Positions 25,920-35,174 of a stretch of 48,706 nucleotides of DNA are shown here, one piece after another (the stretch's first letter is position 1; the number at the start of each line of letters is the position of its first letter). Below the pieces are notes generated by a model, which had not been told where the DNA came from, made no database searches, and saw only the letters and a list, made by a program, of their open reading frames with translations. The position numbers and the translations under genes were made by a program. This DNA is from Sphingomonadales bacterium UBA6174. Its GTDB lineage: Bacteria > Pseudomonadota > Alphaproteobacteria > Sphingomonadales > Sphingomonadaceae. The DNA is taken from NCBI GenBank assembly GCA_002422945.1, contig DITW01000063.1:1-48706 (forward strand), read 5' to 3'.

Positions 25920-27078
25920 GCAACAACCTTCCTCTAAATTGTCACCCCTCTTAGCATCAAACCATTCCGCACCGCAACAAATAGCCGCGCCGGGACCCCG
26001 ACCCTTGCCGCTGTTCCTTGAAATGGTGCGCGCGGAAACTGCTGGATCGCCTGATAAACAGACCCGCGTGCTAGAGGGGTTGCGCCGTTATCAGCAGGCT
26101 GCGCGGGAAAATGAACCCACATCGCATCGCAGCATTGCTGCGCAGCAAATGGATCCGAAATTATGGCACATCCCGCCATTGCGAAAGCGACCCAAGGGCT
26201 GGCCGGTCCGGCCTCCGGTGGTGTTGATCCCCTCGATCATCAACGCCCATGACATTCTCGATCTGGGGGGCGAACACAGCCTTGCGCGTTTTCTCGCCGG
26301 GCGAGGCCATCCGACCTATCTCGTCGACTGGGGATCGCCCTTGGCAGAAGGTGAACAGCTCTCCATCGGCCAACTGATCACCGACCGGCTGCTGCCATTG
26401 CTGGCAAGCCTGCCAGTGCCGCCGATCCTGATCGGCTATTGCCTTGGCGGCACCATCGCCATCGCCGCTGCCACCCGCCACCCGGTCCATGCATTGGTGA
26501 CGCTCGCCGCGCCTTGGCATTTTTCCCGCTACCCAGACAGCTTTCGCCAAGATGCGGCGGGCATCTGGTCGCAGGGGCAAGAGGCTATCTCGCAATGGGG
26601 CGTGATGCCGATGGAGGTGATGCAGCAGGGCTTCTGGTCGATCGACCGCGCCGCGACCATTGCCAAGTTCGAACGACTTTCCCAATTTGATATTAACACC
26701 CCCGCGCATGCATTGTTCGTCAAGGTCGAAGATTGGGCCAATGGCGGCGCGCCCTTGTCCGGCCCCGCCGCAAAGGAATTGTTCGAACATCTGTTCGCCC
26801 GCGATGATCCGGGACAGGGCCGGTGGCACGTCGGCGGCCAGATCATCACGCCGCGCGACATTGCTTGCCCGATGCTGCATATCGTTTCGACGCAGGACCG
26901 CATCGTGCCGCATGCCAGCGCACCCGATTTCGGCACGCGCCGGGATATTGCGCTTGGCCATGTCGGGATGATTATCGGCAGTCGCGCAAAATCTATTTTG
27001 TGGAAACCTTTAGCGCGATGGCTGGCGAAAAATGAGGCGCCTCGACACCAAGTTATTTCGCAAATGCACAAAGACTGA
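25918..27078 (+). CDS. PhaC-like alpha/beta hydrolase
   Basis: A 386-residue alpha/beta hydrolase of the poly(3-hydroxyalkanoate) synthase/depolymerase group. The nucleophile elbow is GYCLGG with Cys at about residue 175 in place of Ser, as in PhaC. The other triad members are Asp327 in VSTQDRIVPHAS and His348 in LGHVGM. It is shorter than class I PhaC (about 560-600 residues) and near the size of class III PhaC, but no PhaE partner is in the window. It could be a synthase relative or an enzyme acting on PHA oligomers. The ATG at 25918 overlaps the phaR start in CATG; no good Shine-Dalgarno sequence precedes it, so the start is uncertain (a TTG at 25939 is an alternative). Confidence 0.85.
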   Translation: MQQPSSKLSPLLASNHSAPQQIAAPGPRPLPLFLEMVRAETAGSPDKQTRVLEGLRRYQQAARENEPTSHRSIAAQQMDPKLWHIPPLRKRPKGWPVRPPVVLIPSIINAHDILDLGGEHSLARFLAGRGHPTYLVDWGSPLAEGEQLSIGQLITDRLLPLLASLPVPPILIGYCLGGTIAIAAATRHPVHALVTLAAPWHFSRYPDSFRQDAAGIWSQGQEAISQWGVMPMEVMQQGFWSIDRAATIAKFERLSQFDINTPAHALFVKVEDWANGGAPLSGPAAKELFEHLFARDDPGQGRWHVGGQIITPRDIACPMLHIVSTQDRIVPHASAPDFGTRRDIALGHVGMIIGSRAKSILWKPLARWLAKNEAPRHQVISQMHKD

Positions 27079-27118
27079 TATTGAGTGACTGTCAATTTAT
27101 AGCAAGAGGATCATATCA

Positions 27119-28294
27119 ATGACCGGTGTCGTGATTACCGCTGCCAAGCGGACTGCTGTCGGCAGCTTTCTGGGCGGCCTTGCTCCGCTGCAATCCTATG
27201 AACTCGGCAAGCTCGTCATTGCGGCGGCACTCGAACAAGGTGGCGTCGCGCCAGAAGAAGTCGATGAAGTCATCATGGGCAATGTGCTGACCGGCAATCT
27301 CGGCCAAGGCCCGGCGCGTCAGGCGGCCATCGGCGCAGGCATTCCAGTGCAGGCCACGGCGTTGACGATCAATCAGATCTGCGGCTCGGGTTTGCGCGCG
27401 GTCGCGCTTGGCGCACAGGCCATTCAGGCGGGCGATGCAAAGGTCATCGTCGCGGGCGGGCAGGAAAGCATGTCCAATGCCCCCCATGCCCAGATGCTGC
27501 GCAATGGATCGAAAATGGGCAATGTCGCCTTTGTCGATACGATGTTGCGCGACGGCCTGTCCGATGCCTTTGATGGCGCGCACATGGGCGTGCATATGGA
27601 CAAGACCGCAGGCGAACTCCAGATCACCCGCGAAGATCAGGACCGCTTTGCCGTCCAGTCTCAGAACCGCGCCGAAGCCGCCCGCAATGCCGGTCGCTTC
27701 AAGGACGAAATCGTGCCGGTCACGATCAAGGGCCGCAAGGGCGACACGATCGTCGACACCGATGAATATATCCGCGACGGCGCGACACTGGAATCCTTGG
27801 CCGGGCTGAAGCCTGCATTTAACAAGGAAGGCACGATCACCGCCGCCAATTCCTCCGGCATCAATGATGGCGCGGCCGCCGTCGTGCTGATGTCTGCCGC
27901 AGATGCCGCTGCACGCGGCGCCACAGTCATGGGACATATCCGCAGCTGGGCCACATCGGGCGTCGAGCCGACGAAATTCGGTCTCGGTCCCATCCCGGCG
28001 GTGCGCAAGGCGCTGGCCAAGGCGGGTTGGACGGTTGCCGATCTCGACCTGATCGAGGCGAATGAAGCCTTTGCCGCACAGGCCATTGCCGTTGCCCGCG
28101 AGCTCGGATTCGATGATGCCAAGGTCAACGTCAATGGCGGCGCCATTGCCATCGGCCATCCGATTGGTGCCTCCGGCGCGCGCGTATTAACCACGTTACT
28201 CTATGAAATGGCACGGCGCGACGCAAAGAAAGGCCTTGTCACCTTGTGCATCGGCGGCGGCATGGGCGTTGCCATGTGCATTGAACGCGACTGA
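27119..28294 (+). CDS. phaA: Acetyl-CoA acetyltransferase (thiolase)
   Basis: A 391-residue biosynthetic-type thiolase that condenses two acetyl-CoA to acetoacetyl-CoA, the first step of short-chain PHA synthesis. The acylated Cys88 lies in NQICGSGLRA; GGQESMSNAPH is the family signature; HPIGASGARVL carries the active-site His; and the second Cys is in CIGGGMGVAMCIERD near the C-terminus. Length is standard. AGAGGATC stands before the ATG. It follows the PhaC-like gene by 40 bases on the same strand. The symbol phaA is chosen from context; atoB is the equivalent name in non-PHA settings. Confidence 0.92.
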   Translation: MTGVVITAAKRTAVGSFLGGLAPLQSYELGKLVIAAALEQGGVAPEEVDEVIMGNVLTGNLGQGPARQAAIGAGIPVQATALTINQICGSGLRAVALGAQAIQAGDAKVIVAGGQESMSNAPHAQMLRNGSKMGNVAFVDTMLRDGLSDAFDGAHMGVHMDKTAGELQITREDQDRFAVQSQNRAEAARNAGRFKDEIVPVTIKGRKGDTIVDTDEYIRDGATLESLAGLKPAFNKEGTITAANSSGINDGAAAVVLMSAADAAARGATVMGHIRSWATSGVEPTKFGLGPIPAVRKALAKAGWTVADLDLIEANEAFAAQAIAVARELGFDDAKVNVNGGAIAIGHPIGASGARVLTTLLYEMARRDAKKGLVTLCIGGGMGVAMCIERD

Positions 28295-28307
28295 TTTCTG
28301 CCGTTTT

Positions 28308-28350
28308 CAGCGCCGATGCCACCTTATACGGCGTCGGCGCTGGAGATTTT
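28308..28350 (+). terminator. Terminator after the thiolase gene
   Basis: CAGCGCCGATGCC (28308-28320) pairs with GGCGTCGGCGCTG (28330-28342) over 13 bases with one G-T pair and a 9-base loop, followed by GAGATTTT. Confidence 0.8.
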
Positions 28351-28423
28351 AACGACGTTTACTCTTCCTCAAACATCATCGGCGTAAAAACAGGACTTCA
28401 CTCCAGCGGAGTCCTCGGCAGAT

Positions 28424-30775
28424 ATGGCGCGCGATACGATGACACAAACAGCGACTGCGGATAGCGCTGTCAATGAAACCGAAGCCGGTTTCATTGTGCC
28501 GTTCGAGGCCCTGAACGGCACAAAATTGGCAAATGAGACGCGGCTGCATCAAATCGAGGCGCTGACGCGGTTCATGCCGCTTTATGCCAGCACGTCGATT
28601 ATCGGCGCGTTCATCATCAGCTGGTGCATTTATGCTGCCATGCCCCCGCTCTTGCTGTTCGCATGGCTTGGCCTCTTGATCGTCGCCAATTTGAAGTCTT
28701 CGCGCTGGGTCCGCCATCTGGCTATTGGGCTCGACACGGAAAGCGCGACCCAGGGTCTGGCCGCAAAGCTGATCGCCGACAATATCGCACGCGCCTTGTT
28801 GTGGATTGCCGCCCCCGCTTATGCCATCGCCGCGTTGAGCGGTATCGACCAGATCACGCTGATGCTGGTAGGCGCAGTGATGATTTGCGCGGCGCTCTCG
28901 CTCGCGGCCATGCCGATCATCGGCAACAGCTGGATCGTCATCGTCACCTTGGGTCTGATTGCCGGCCTGTTGCGCGGGCCGATCGATCTGCCGACCACGA
29001 TCTTGTGCCTGTTTGCGTTGGTCCCCTGCTTTGCCAGCGCCGGTGTCGCCGTTCTTGGTCAGGTCTTGCGTGCCAATGTCAATCAGCTCGCGATTGCGAG
29101 TGAAAAAGGGACGGCTGCCCATAATCTCCTGCGCGAATATGAAGAGCGCGGCGGGAGTTGGCTGTGGCAAACCAATGCCAATAATGAAATCACTTTCGCC
29201 TCGCCCCAGCTTGGCCAATTGCTGAACCGTGCGAACAAATCGCTGATCGGCCAAACCTTGCCGGGCGTATTCCGTGGCCATGCGACGCTTGCCGAACGAC
29301 TGAACGCCCGGCGCGATTTCATGGGCGTGGAATTGCAGCTGCAAACGCATAGCGGCACTCGCTGGTTTGCCTTGTCCGGCTCCGCCATCTGGGACAAAAG
29401 CCCCAGCTTCAAAGGCTTTCGCGGCGTCGGCGTCGATATTACCGATAGCAAGATCGCCCAGCACAAGCTCCAGCATCTCGCCAATCTCGATACGTTGACC
29501 GCCCTGCCCAATCGCCAGCGCGTGCGCGAATTACTGGGTGAGGCGCTGCAACATTCGGCGGCGACAATGACGCCCTGCGCCTTGATATTTCTCGACCTTG
29601 ATGGCTTCAAGCCGGTGAATGACACCTATGGCCATGCGCGGGGCGATGTCGTGCTGCGGATCGTGGCCGAACGCCTGCGGGTGCAGGTGGGCCAGCAAGG
29701 CACGGTCGGACGGATCGGCGGCGATGAATTCGCCATCGTCATTCAGGATGCCCGCAGCCCAAAAAGCATCGAGCAACTCGCCGCGCGCGTCATTTCCGCC
29801 ATCAGCGAGCCCTATGCGATTGATGACCTCAACGTCCGCATCGGCATCAGCGCGGGCGCGGCTTATGGCCCGCTTGATGCCGATAATGTCGATGAATTGA
29901 TCCGCAAGGCCGATTTTGCGCTCTACAGCGCCAAGGCGCAGGGCCGTGGCAATTATCGGGCGTTCGAACCGAATATGCAGACGGCTGCCGAGGACCGCAT
30001 CACGCTCGAAAACGAGATGCGCGCCGCCATCGGCACCAATCAATTCTATATCGCCTATCAACCGCAGGTGAATAGCGAGACTCATGTCGTCACCGGTTTC
30101 GAAGCCTTATTGCGCTGGCAACACCCGACCCGCGGCTTCATTTCACCCGTCACCTTCATCCCGATTGCGGAAGAAAGCGGGATGATCGTCCAATTGGGCG
30201 AATGGATTTTGAAAACGGCCTGTATCGATGCCGCGCAATGGCCGGGCCATATTACTGTCGCGGTCAATGTCTCGCCGGTGCAACTGCTGCACCCCGGCCT
30301 GCCCAACGCTGTCGCCGAAGCCTTGCGCCGTTCTCGCCTGCCCGCCAACCGGCTGGAACTGGAAGTGACGGAATCGATCTTCCTCGGTGATTCCGATTAT
30401 TCCATCGGTGTGCTCAAGCGCCTGCGCGATATCGGGTTGAGCATCGCGCTCGATGATTTTGGCACCGGCTATTCATCGCTCGGCTATCTTAACAAGGCGG
30501 TGTTCCACAAATTGAAGATCGACGACAGCTTCGTCCGCGAATCCGCAACCAATGGCGAATCGACCGCGATCATCAAGGCGATGGTATCGCTGGCGGAAGC
30601 CTTTCGGATGAGCGTCACCGCCGAATGCGTCGAGACCAAGGAAGATCTGTTGCGGATGCGCGCGCTGGGCTGTCATCAGATACAGGGCTTTTTATTCGGG
30701 CGACCGATGACGCAGGACAAGGCGCTGGAACTGCTCACCGGCGCACGCGGATCATTCAAGGATCGCGCGGCTTAA
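28424..30775 (+). CDS. Membrane GGDEF-EAL cyclic di-GMP enzyme
   Basis: A 783-residue protein with a membrane region of about five or six segments (about 45-210), a PAS-like sensor domain (about 230-345, RWFALSGSAIWDKSPSFKGF), a GGDEF domain (about 350-515) and an EAL domain (about 520-775). The diguanylate cyclase motif GRIGGDEFAIV is intact; there is no RxxD inhibitory site at its usual place. The EAL domain retains EALLRWQHP, EVTESIFL, DDFGTGYSSLGYL and AECVE, so phosphodiesterase activity is expected as well. A 5-base hairpin, ACTCC-AGC-GGAGT at 28400-28412, lies just before the start. A second ATG at 28439 is possible. It stands alone after the thiolase terminator. Confidence 0.92.
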   Translation: MARDTMTQTATADSAVNETEAGFIVPFEALNGTKLANETRLHQIEALTRFMPLYASTSIIGAFIISWCIYAAMPPLLLFAWLGLLIVANLKSSRWVRHLAIGLDTESATQGLAAKLIADNIARALLWIAAPAYAIAALSGIDQITLMLVGAVMICAALSLAAMPIIGNSWIVIVTLGLIAGLLRGPIDLPTTILCLFALVPCFASAGVAVLGQVLRANVNQLAIASEKGTAAHNLLREYEERGGSWLWQTNANNEITFASPQLGQLLNRANKSLIGQTLPGVFRGHATLAERLNARRDFMGVELQLQTHSGTRWFALSGSAIWDKSPSFKGFRGVGVDITDSKIAQHKLQHLANLDTLTALPNRQRVRELLGEALQHSAATMTPCALIFLDLDGFKPVNDTYGHARGDVVLRIVAERLRVQVGQQGTVGRIGGDEFAIVIQDARSPKSIEQLAARVISAISEPYAIDDLNVRIGISAGAAYGPLDADNVDELIRKADFALYSAKAQGRGNYRAFEPNMQTAAEDRITLENEMRAAIGTNQFYIAYQPQVNSETHVVTGFEALLRWQHPTRGFISPVTFIPIAEESGMIVQLGEWILKTACIDAAQWPGHITVAVNVSPVQLLHPGLPNAVAEALRRSRLPANRLELEVTESIFLGDSDYSIGVLKRLRDIGLSIALDDFGTGYSSLGYLNKAVFHKLKIDDSFVRESATNGESTAIIKAMVSLAEAFRMSVTAECVETKEDLLRMRALGCHQIQGFLFGRPMTQDKALELLTGARGSFKDRAA

Positions 30776-30778
30776 GGA

Positions 30779-32158
30779 TCAAGCCGCTTTGGGCAGATGG
30801 AGGCGGACCTGCAAGCCGCCTAGGTCTTCACTTTCTTCCAGCGCAATCGTCCCGCCGTAAATCTCCACCACATCACGCACAATCGCGAGGCCAAGGCCGG
30901 TGCCGGGCTTGCTGGTATCCAGCCGGACCCCACGGGTGAACAATTGGCCGCGCTGCTTGTCCGGAATGCCCCGGCCATCGTCCTCGATCAATATTTCGAC
31001 ATTATCGCCGACCGGGCCAACCGTCACGAACACCCGGCTACCGCCATATTTGGCCGCGTTTTCGATCAGATTGCCGAGAATTTCATCAAGGTCCTGCCGC
31101 TCGACCCGCACCGCGAGCGTTTTTTCCCCCGCCACATCGATGGTGACATGGCGATGCATCCGCGACACCGCGCGTTCGACCGCCTGCAATGACGGCCAGA
31201 TTTCGGTGCGCGCCTGACCGGTGCCACGCCGCCCGATAGCGCGCGCGCGGGCGAGGTGGTGGTCAACCTGTCGACGCATCGTCGTCGCCTCGCGAATGAC
31301 GGTGGCGGCAAGGTCCGGGCTTTGCGCCGTGGCCTCGTTCATGATGACGGTAAGCGGAGTCTTAAGCGCATGGGCAAGGTTCCCGGCATGCCGCCGCGCC
31401 TCCTCCGCCTGCCGCTCATTATGCGCGAGCAGTTCATTCAATTCCTGCACCATCGGCGCGATTTCGGTCGGCAAGACCGCATTGACCCGCGCCGCGCTGC
31501 CATCGCGCACCTGCGCAATCGCGCGGCGCACCCGGCGCAACGGCCATAAACCGAAAAACGCCTGCATGGAGGACAACAGGATCAGGCCAAGGCCAAGAAT
31601 GACAAACGCCTTGATCAACGTCGAGCGTAGCATCCGGATTTGTTCATCCAGACCCGCCCGGCTTTGCGCGACCTGAAAGCGCCAACTGATATTGGAACCC
31701 GGCAACATCACATCGCGTTCCATCACCCGCAATGAATCATCCGGAAATTCGCTGCTGTCATAGATATAGGGCGCGTTGGTATCGGCTTGTTCATTGCCCG
31801 GCTGCAGCCCGCGATCCCATAAGGAGCGCGAGCGAAACGGTTCATGCCCCTTGCCCGCCACCTGCCAATACAGGCCGGAATAGGGTTCGAGGAAACGCTG
31901 ATCGCCCAACGGGCGATTGAACCGCACCTCGCTATCGGGACCAATTTCCGACGAGGCAATCATCGCCGTCAGCACATATTCAAGCTGGCCATCGAAATTG
32001 CGCGTGACCGCATCGCTCAACACCCGATCAAGCGCGACCCCGCCACCCAATAACAACAGCAGAATCCAGACCGTCGCAATGCTGAGCATCCGCCGGGTCA
32101 ATGACCCGGTGGTGCGCGACTCAAAAATGTCCGGTTCAGGCGGTGGGTTGATCGACAA
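30779..32158 (-). CDS. Sensor histidine kinase
   Basis: A 459-residue (from a TTG at 32158) inner-membrane kinase paired with the response regulator upstream. Two membrane segments (ATVWILLLLLGGGVAL and FVILGLGLILLSSMQAFF) flank a periplasmic sensor domain of about 130 residues. HAMP-like sequence leads to the phosphoacceptor helix NLAHALKTPLTVIMNEA with the His. The ATPase boxes are NLIENAAKYG, DDGRGIPD and GTGLGLAIVRDV. The TTG start overlaps the end of the regulator gene by 23 bases; the first ATG is at 32089 and would remove 23 cytoplasmic residues, so the start is uncertain. The architecture resembles PhoQ-like kinases. Confidence 0.9.
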   Translation of the reverse strand: MSINPPPEPDIFESRTTGSLTRRMLSIATVWILLLLLGGGVALDRVLSDAVTRNFDGQLEYVLTAMIASSEIGPDSEVRFNRPLGDQRFLEPYSGLYWQVAGKGHEPFRSRSLWDRGLQPGNEQADTNAPYIYDSSEFPDDSLRVMERDVMLPGSNISWRFQVAQSRAGLDEQIRMLRSTLIKAFVILGLGLILLSSMQAFFGLWPLRRVRRAIAQVRDGSAARVNAVLPTEIAPMVQELNELLAHNERQAEEARRHAGNLAHALKTPLTVIMNEATAQSPDLAATVIREATTMRRQVDHHLARARAIGRRGTGQARTEIWPSLQAVERAVSRMHRHVTIDVAGEKTLAVRVERQDLDEILGNLIENAAKYGGSRVFVTVGPVGDNVEILIEDDGRGIPDKQRGQLFTRGVRLDTSKPGTGLGLAIVRDVVEIYGGTIALEESEDLGGLQVRLHLPKAA

Positions 32159-32804
32159 GGCTGTAGCCCAGCCCGCGAATGGTGGCGATTACATCCTGGC
32201 CCAATTTCTTGCGAATGCGGGTAACGAACACCTCAATAGTGTTGCTGTCGCGGTCGAAATCCTGATCGTAAATATGTTCGATCAATTCGGTGCGCGATAC
32301 CATCTTGCCCTTATGGTGCATCAGATAGCTGAGCAATTTATATTCCTGCGCGGTCAGCTTGACCGGCTCGCCCTTCAGCGACACCCGCCCCGAACGCGTA
32401 TCCAGCCGGACATCGCCCGCGATCAATTCGGAACTGGCATTGCCCGAAGCGCGGCGGATCAGCGCGCGCAATCTGGCGATCAGCTCTTCGGTCTGGAATG
32501 GCTTGGCGAGATAATCATCGGCCCCGGCATCCAGCCCCGCGACCTTGTCCGACCAGCTATCGCGCGCCGTCAGCACCAATACCGGCGTCTGTCGACCTTC
32601 CTTGCGCCAACGATCCAACACGGTCAGCCCATCCACCTCGGGCAGGCCGAGATCGAGCACGACTGCATCGTAATTTTCGGTCGCGCCAAGAAAATGGCCG
32701 TCCTCGCCATCGGTGGCAAGGTCGATGGCATAGCCTGCGCCTTCCAGCGTGGCCTTTAACTGGCGGCCCAGATTGGGCTCATCCTCGACGATCAGGACGC
32801 GCAT
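32136..32804 (-). CDS. OmpR/PhoP-family response regulator
   Basis: A 222-residue regulator with a receiver domain (about 1-115) and a winged-helix OmpR-type DNA-binding domain (about 125-220). The acidic pocket is VEDEP, the phosphorylated Asp lies in AVVLDLGLPEVDG, and the conserved Lys in YLAKPF. The C-terminal domain has LTAQEYKLLSYLMHHKGKMV and VFVTRIRKKLG. The gene overlaps the kinase downstream and is 25 bases below the PepSY-like gene. The set resembles PhoP-type systems responding to envelope or cation stress, but the signal is not known. Confidence 0.93.
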   Translation of the reverse strand: MRVLIVEDEPNLGRQLKATLEGAGYAIDLATDGEDGHFLGATENYDAVVLDLGLPEVDGLTVLDRWRKEGRQTPVLVLTARDSWSDKVAGLDAGADDYLAKPFQTEELIARLRALIRRASGNASSELIAGDVRLDTRSGRVSLKGEPVKLTAQEYKLLSYLMHHKGKMVSRTELIEHIYDQDFDRDSNTIEVFVTRIRKKLGQDVIATIRGLGYSLVDQPTA

Positions 32805-32829
32805 AGATTTCCTTTATGTGCTGCCGGCA

Positions 32830-33171
32830 TTATCTACCGGACTTGCGAATGATGTTACCCGAACGACCATCGACATCAACCCAGATGACCGCGCCCTGCT
32901 GCATGAATTTAAGCCGGTAATTACCGGAGTCGCTATCGAACTCCGGACCAAGATAAGAGGCCCCGCCCATCTGCGGGCGAACACGGCGTTCAATGACAGG
33001 CAGCGGCAACGGCCCATGGCGATGCCCCGGATTTAGAACCTGTGGTTGGTCCCCGCGCTGCCACGCATAGGCCGTTGCAGCGGGAACACCCGCTGCGCAA
33101 GACCCGGCCAGCGCCAGTCCCATCATGATTCGCTTCATCATTGCATTCATCGTCATCATGGCTATTGGCAT
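32830..33171 (-). CDS. Small exported PepSY-like protein
   Basis: A protein of up to 113 residues. The real start is likely one of several closely spaced ATGs, most plausibly at 33141 or 33138 just before KRIMMGLALAGS. A signal peptide ends near TAYA. The C-terminal 45 residues (YLGPEFDSDSGNYRLKFMQQ, VIWVDVDGRSGNIIRK) look like a PepSY domain, a small periplasmic module thought to inhibit peptidases or interact with sensor proteins. It is transcribed just ahead of the two-component genes, so it may modulate the kinase; this is inference from position. Confidence 0.7.
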   Translation of the reverse strand: MPIAMMTMNAMMKRIMMGLALAGSCAAGVPAATAYAWQRGDQPQVLNPGHRHGPLPLPVIERRVRPQMGGASYLGPEFDSDSGNYRLKFMQQGAVIWVDVDGRSGNIIRKSGR

Positions 33172-33266
33172 AGGGGTCTGGGTTTGAATAGGTCATGAAT
33201 GGCTTTGGTTCACCCCATAAATCTGTCCTCGTGGAAAACCACGCCTCATCGGTTACGAAAGACTCC

Positions 33267-35057
33267 ATGGCTGCGCCTATTCTTGCATATGAAGACCTTG
33301 GCCTGATTCAGGGGTCGGGCTGGCTGTTTCGCAACCTCGACATTTATGTCGGGGAGCGCGACCGGCTGGCACTGATCGGCCGTAATGGCGCGGGCAAGAC
33401 CACATTGTTGCGCCTTTTGGCCGGGCAGATCGATTGCGACGAGGGCAAGCGCATCATCGTGCCGGGCACAAGGGTCGTGCTGCTGGAACAGGAGCCGTCG
33501 CTCGCCGGGTGCAAGACATTGCGTGATTTCACCGCCCAAGGCGATGATGCGCCCCCCGCGCATGACGTGGCGGCAATTGCCGATCAGCTTGGCATCGACC
33601 TTGATCGCGACGCCACCACCGCATCGGGCGGTGAACGCCGCCGCGCCGCGCTGACCCGCGCGTTGGCCCAGAATCCCGATGTGCTTCTGCTGGACGAACC
33701 GACCAACCATCTCGACCTCGCGGCGATTGAATGGCTGGAGGCATGGCTGGGCCGGTACAAGGGTGCGTTCATCACGATCAGCCATGACCGCACGTTCCTG
33801 ACCCGATTGACCCGCCAGACCTTGTGGCTCGACCGCGGCAATGTCCGCCGCAACGAGATCGGTTTCGGCGGCTTTGATGCATGGATGGAACAGGTCTATG
33901 CCGAAGAAACTCGCGCGATGGAGAAAATGGATGCCAAGCTGAAGCTTGAACTCCATTGGCTTGCACGCGGCGTCACCGCCCGGCGCAAGCGCAATCAGGG
34001 CCGTCTGGCCAAGCTCCATGACATGCGCGCCGCGCGCAAGGCGATGATCGGCGCAGCGGGCACCGCCAAGCTCGCGATTGCCACCGACGATGTGAAGACC
34101 AAATCGGTAATCACGGCGGAAAATGTCTGCAAATCCTATGGCGACCGCGTCATCATCAAGGATTTCAGCCTTCGCATCCAGCGCGGCGACCGCATCGGTA
34201 TCGTCGGGTCGAACGGCGCGGGCAAAACCACCTTGCTGAAATTGCTGACCGGCGAAATCCCGCCCGACACCGGCCGCATTGCCCTCGCCAAGACACTGGA
34301 CGGCGTCATCATCGATCAGCAGCGCAAATTGCTCTCGCCCGAAAAACGGGTGCGCGATGTGCTGTGCGATGGCGGTGACTGGATCGAAGTGCGCGGCGTC
34401 AAAAAGCATATTCAGGGCTATTTGAAGGAATTCCTGTTCGAACCGGGCCTCGCCGAGGCGCGGGTCGGCACCTTGTCGGGCGGCGAACGCTCACGCCTGT
34501 TGCTCGCCCGCGAATTCGCGCGCGCGTCCAATCTGCTGGTGCTGGACGAACCGACAAACGATCTTGATCTGGAAACGCTTGATCTGTTGCAGGAAGTGAT
34601 CGCGGATTATGAAGGCACGGTCCTGATCGTCAGCCATGATCGCGACTTTCTCGACCGCACCGTCACCGTCACATTGGGCCTTGATGGCAGCGGCAAGGTC
34701 GATGTCGTCGCGGGCGGCTATGCCGATTGGGAAGAAAAGCGCGACGAAATCCGCAGCGCCAACAAGAAAGCCGCACCCAAGGCCGCCGACAAGCCCAACG
34801 CCCCGCCACCGCCGAAAGCGGCGAAGCTGAGCTATAAGGACCAGCGCGATCTCGATTTACTGCCGGGCCAGATCGAGGCGTTTGAAAAGGCCATCGCCCG
34901 TGATGAGGCGTTGCTGGCCGACCCCGATCTCTACACCCGAGACCCCAAGAAATTCGATGCGCTGATGAAGGCGATCGACAAGGCCCGCGCCGACCGCGAT
35001 GCGGCGGAAATGCGCTGGCTGGAACTCGCGGAAATGGCCGAGAATCTGGGGGCGTAA
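33267..35057 (+). CDS. ABC-F family ATPase (Uup-like)
   Basis: A 596-residue soluble protein with two ABC nucleotide-binding domains and no membrane segments. Walker A motifs are GRNGAGKTTLL and GSNGAGKTTLL; signatures are ASGGERRRAAL and LSGGERSRLLLA; Walker B motifs are LLLDEPTNHLDL and LVLDEPTNDLDL. A charged linker between the domains and a C-terminal coiled-coil extension (about 510-596, Lys/Ala/Pro-rich then helical) fit Uup-type ABC-F proteins, which act on ribosomes or DNA-linked processes. The ATG at 33267 matches the family start; the frame extends to an ATG at 33195, but those 24 residues look non-homologous. Confidence 0.9.
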   Translation: MAAPILAYEDLGLIQGSGWLFRNLDIYVGERDRLALIGRNGAGKTTLLRLLAGQIDCDEGKRIIVPGTRVVLLEQEPSLAGCKTLRDFTAQGDDAPPAHDVAAIADQLGIDLDRDATTASGGERRRAALTRALAQNPDVLLLDEPTNHLDLAAIEWLEAWLGRYKGAFITISHDRTFLTRLTRQTLWLDRGNVRRNEIGFGGFDAWMEQVYAEETRAMEKMDAKLKLELHWLARGVTARRKRNQGRLAKLHDMRAARKAMIGAAGTAKLAIATDDVKTKSVITAENVCKSYGDRVIIKDFSLRIQRGDRIGIVGSNGAGKTTLLKLLTGEIPPDTGRIALAKTLDGVIIDQQRKLLSPEKRVRDVLCDGGDWIEVRGVKKHIQGYLKEFLFEPGLAEARVGTLSGGERSRLLLAREFARASNLLVLDEPTNDLDLETLDLLQEVIADYEGTVLIVSHDRDFLDRTVTVTLGLDGSGKVDVVAGGYADWEEKRDEIRSANKKAAPKAADKPNAPPPPKAAKLSYKDQRDLDLLPGQIEAFEKAIARDEALLADPDLYTRDPKKFDALMKAIDKARADRDAAEMRWLELAEMAENLGA

Positions 35058-35073
35058 AGCCCCAAAACACCCT

Positions 35074-35174
35074 GTCATCCCCGCGAATACGGGAATCCAG
35101 ACAGGACGGACCGACGTGGGGTGCATACCCTTCGCAAGTCAGTGCTTCTGGATTCCCGCCTTCGCGGGAATGAC
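35074..35174. repeat. REP-like palindromic element
   Basis: Two 28-base arms, 35074-35101 and 35147-35174, are inverted copies with three differences (GTCATCCCCGCGAATACGGG... against the complement of ...CCCGCCTTCGCGGGAATGAC). Each arm contains its own small palindrome around CCCG-N-CGGG. The 45 bases between show no coding pattern. No transposase is present. Such elements are widespread in alphaproteobacteria and are probably non-autonomous. Confidence 0.75.

Noticed and set aside
27116..28159. 347-codon open frame on the minus strand
   Set aside because: It is antisense to the thiolase, whose active-site residues are all present.
33246..34409. 387-codon open frame on the minus strand
   Set aside because: It is antisense to the ABC-F ATPase and explained by codon bias.
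35074..35174. Complete insertion sequence
   Set aside because: Inverted arms exist but there are only 45 bases between them, with no transposase frame or target duplication.
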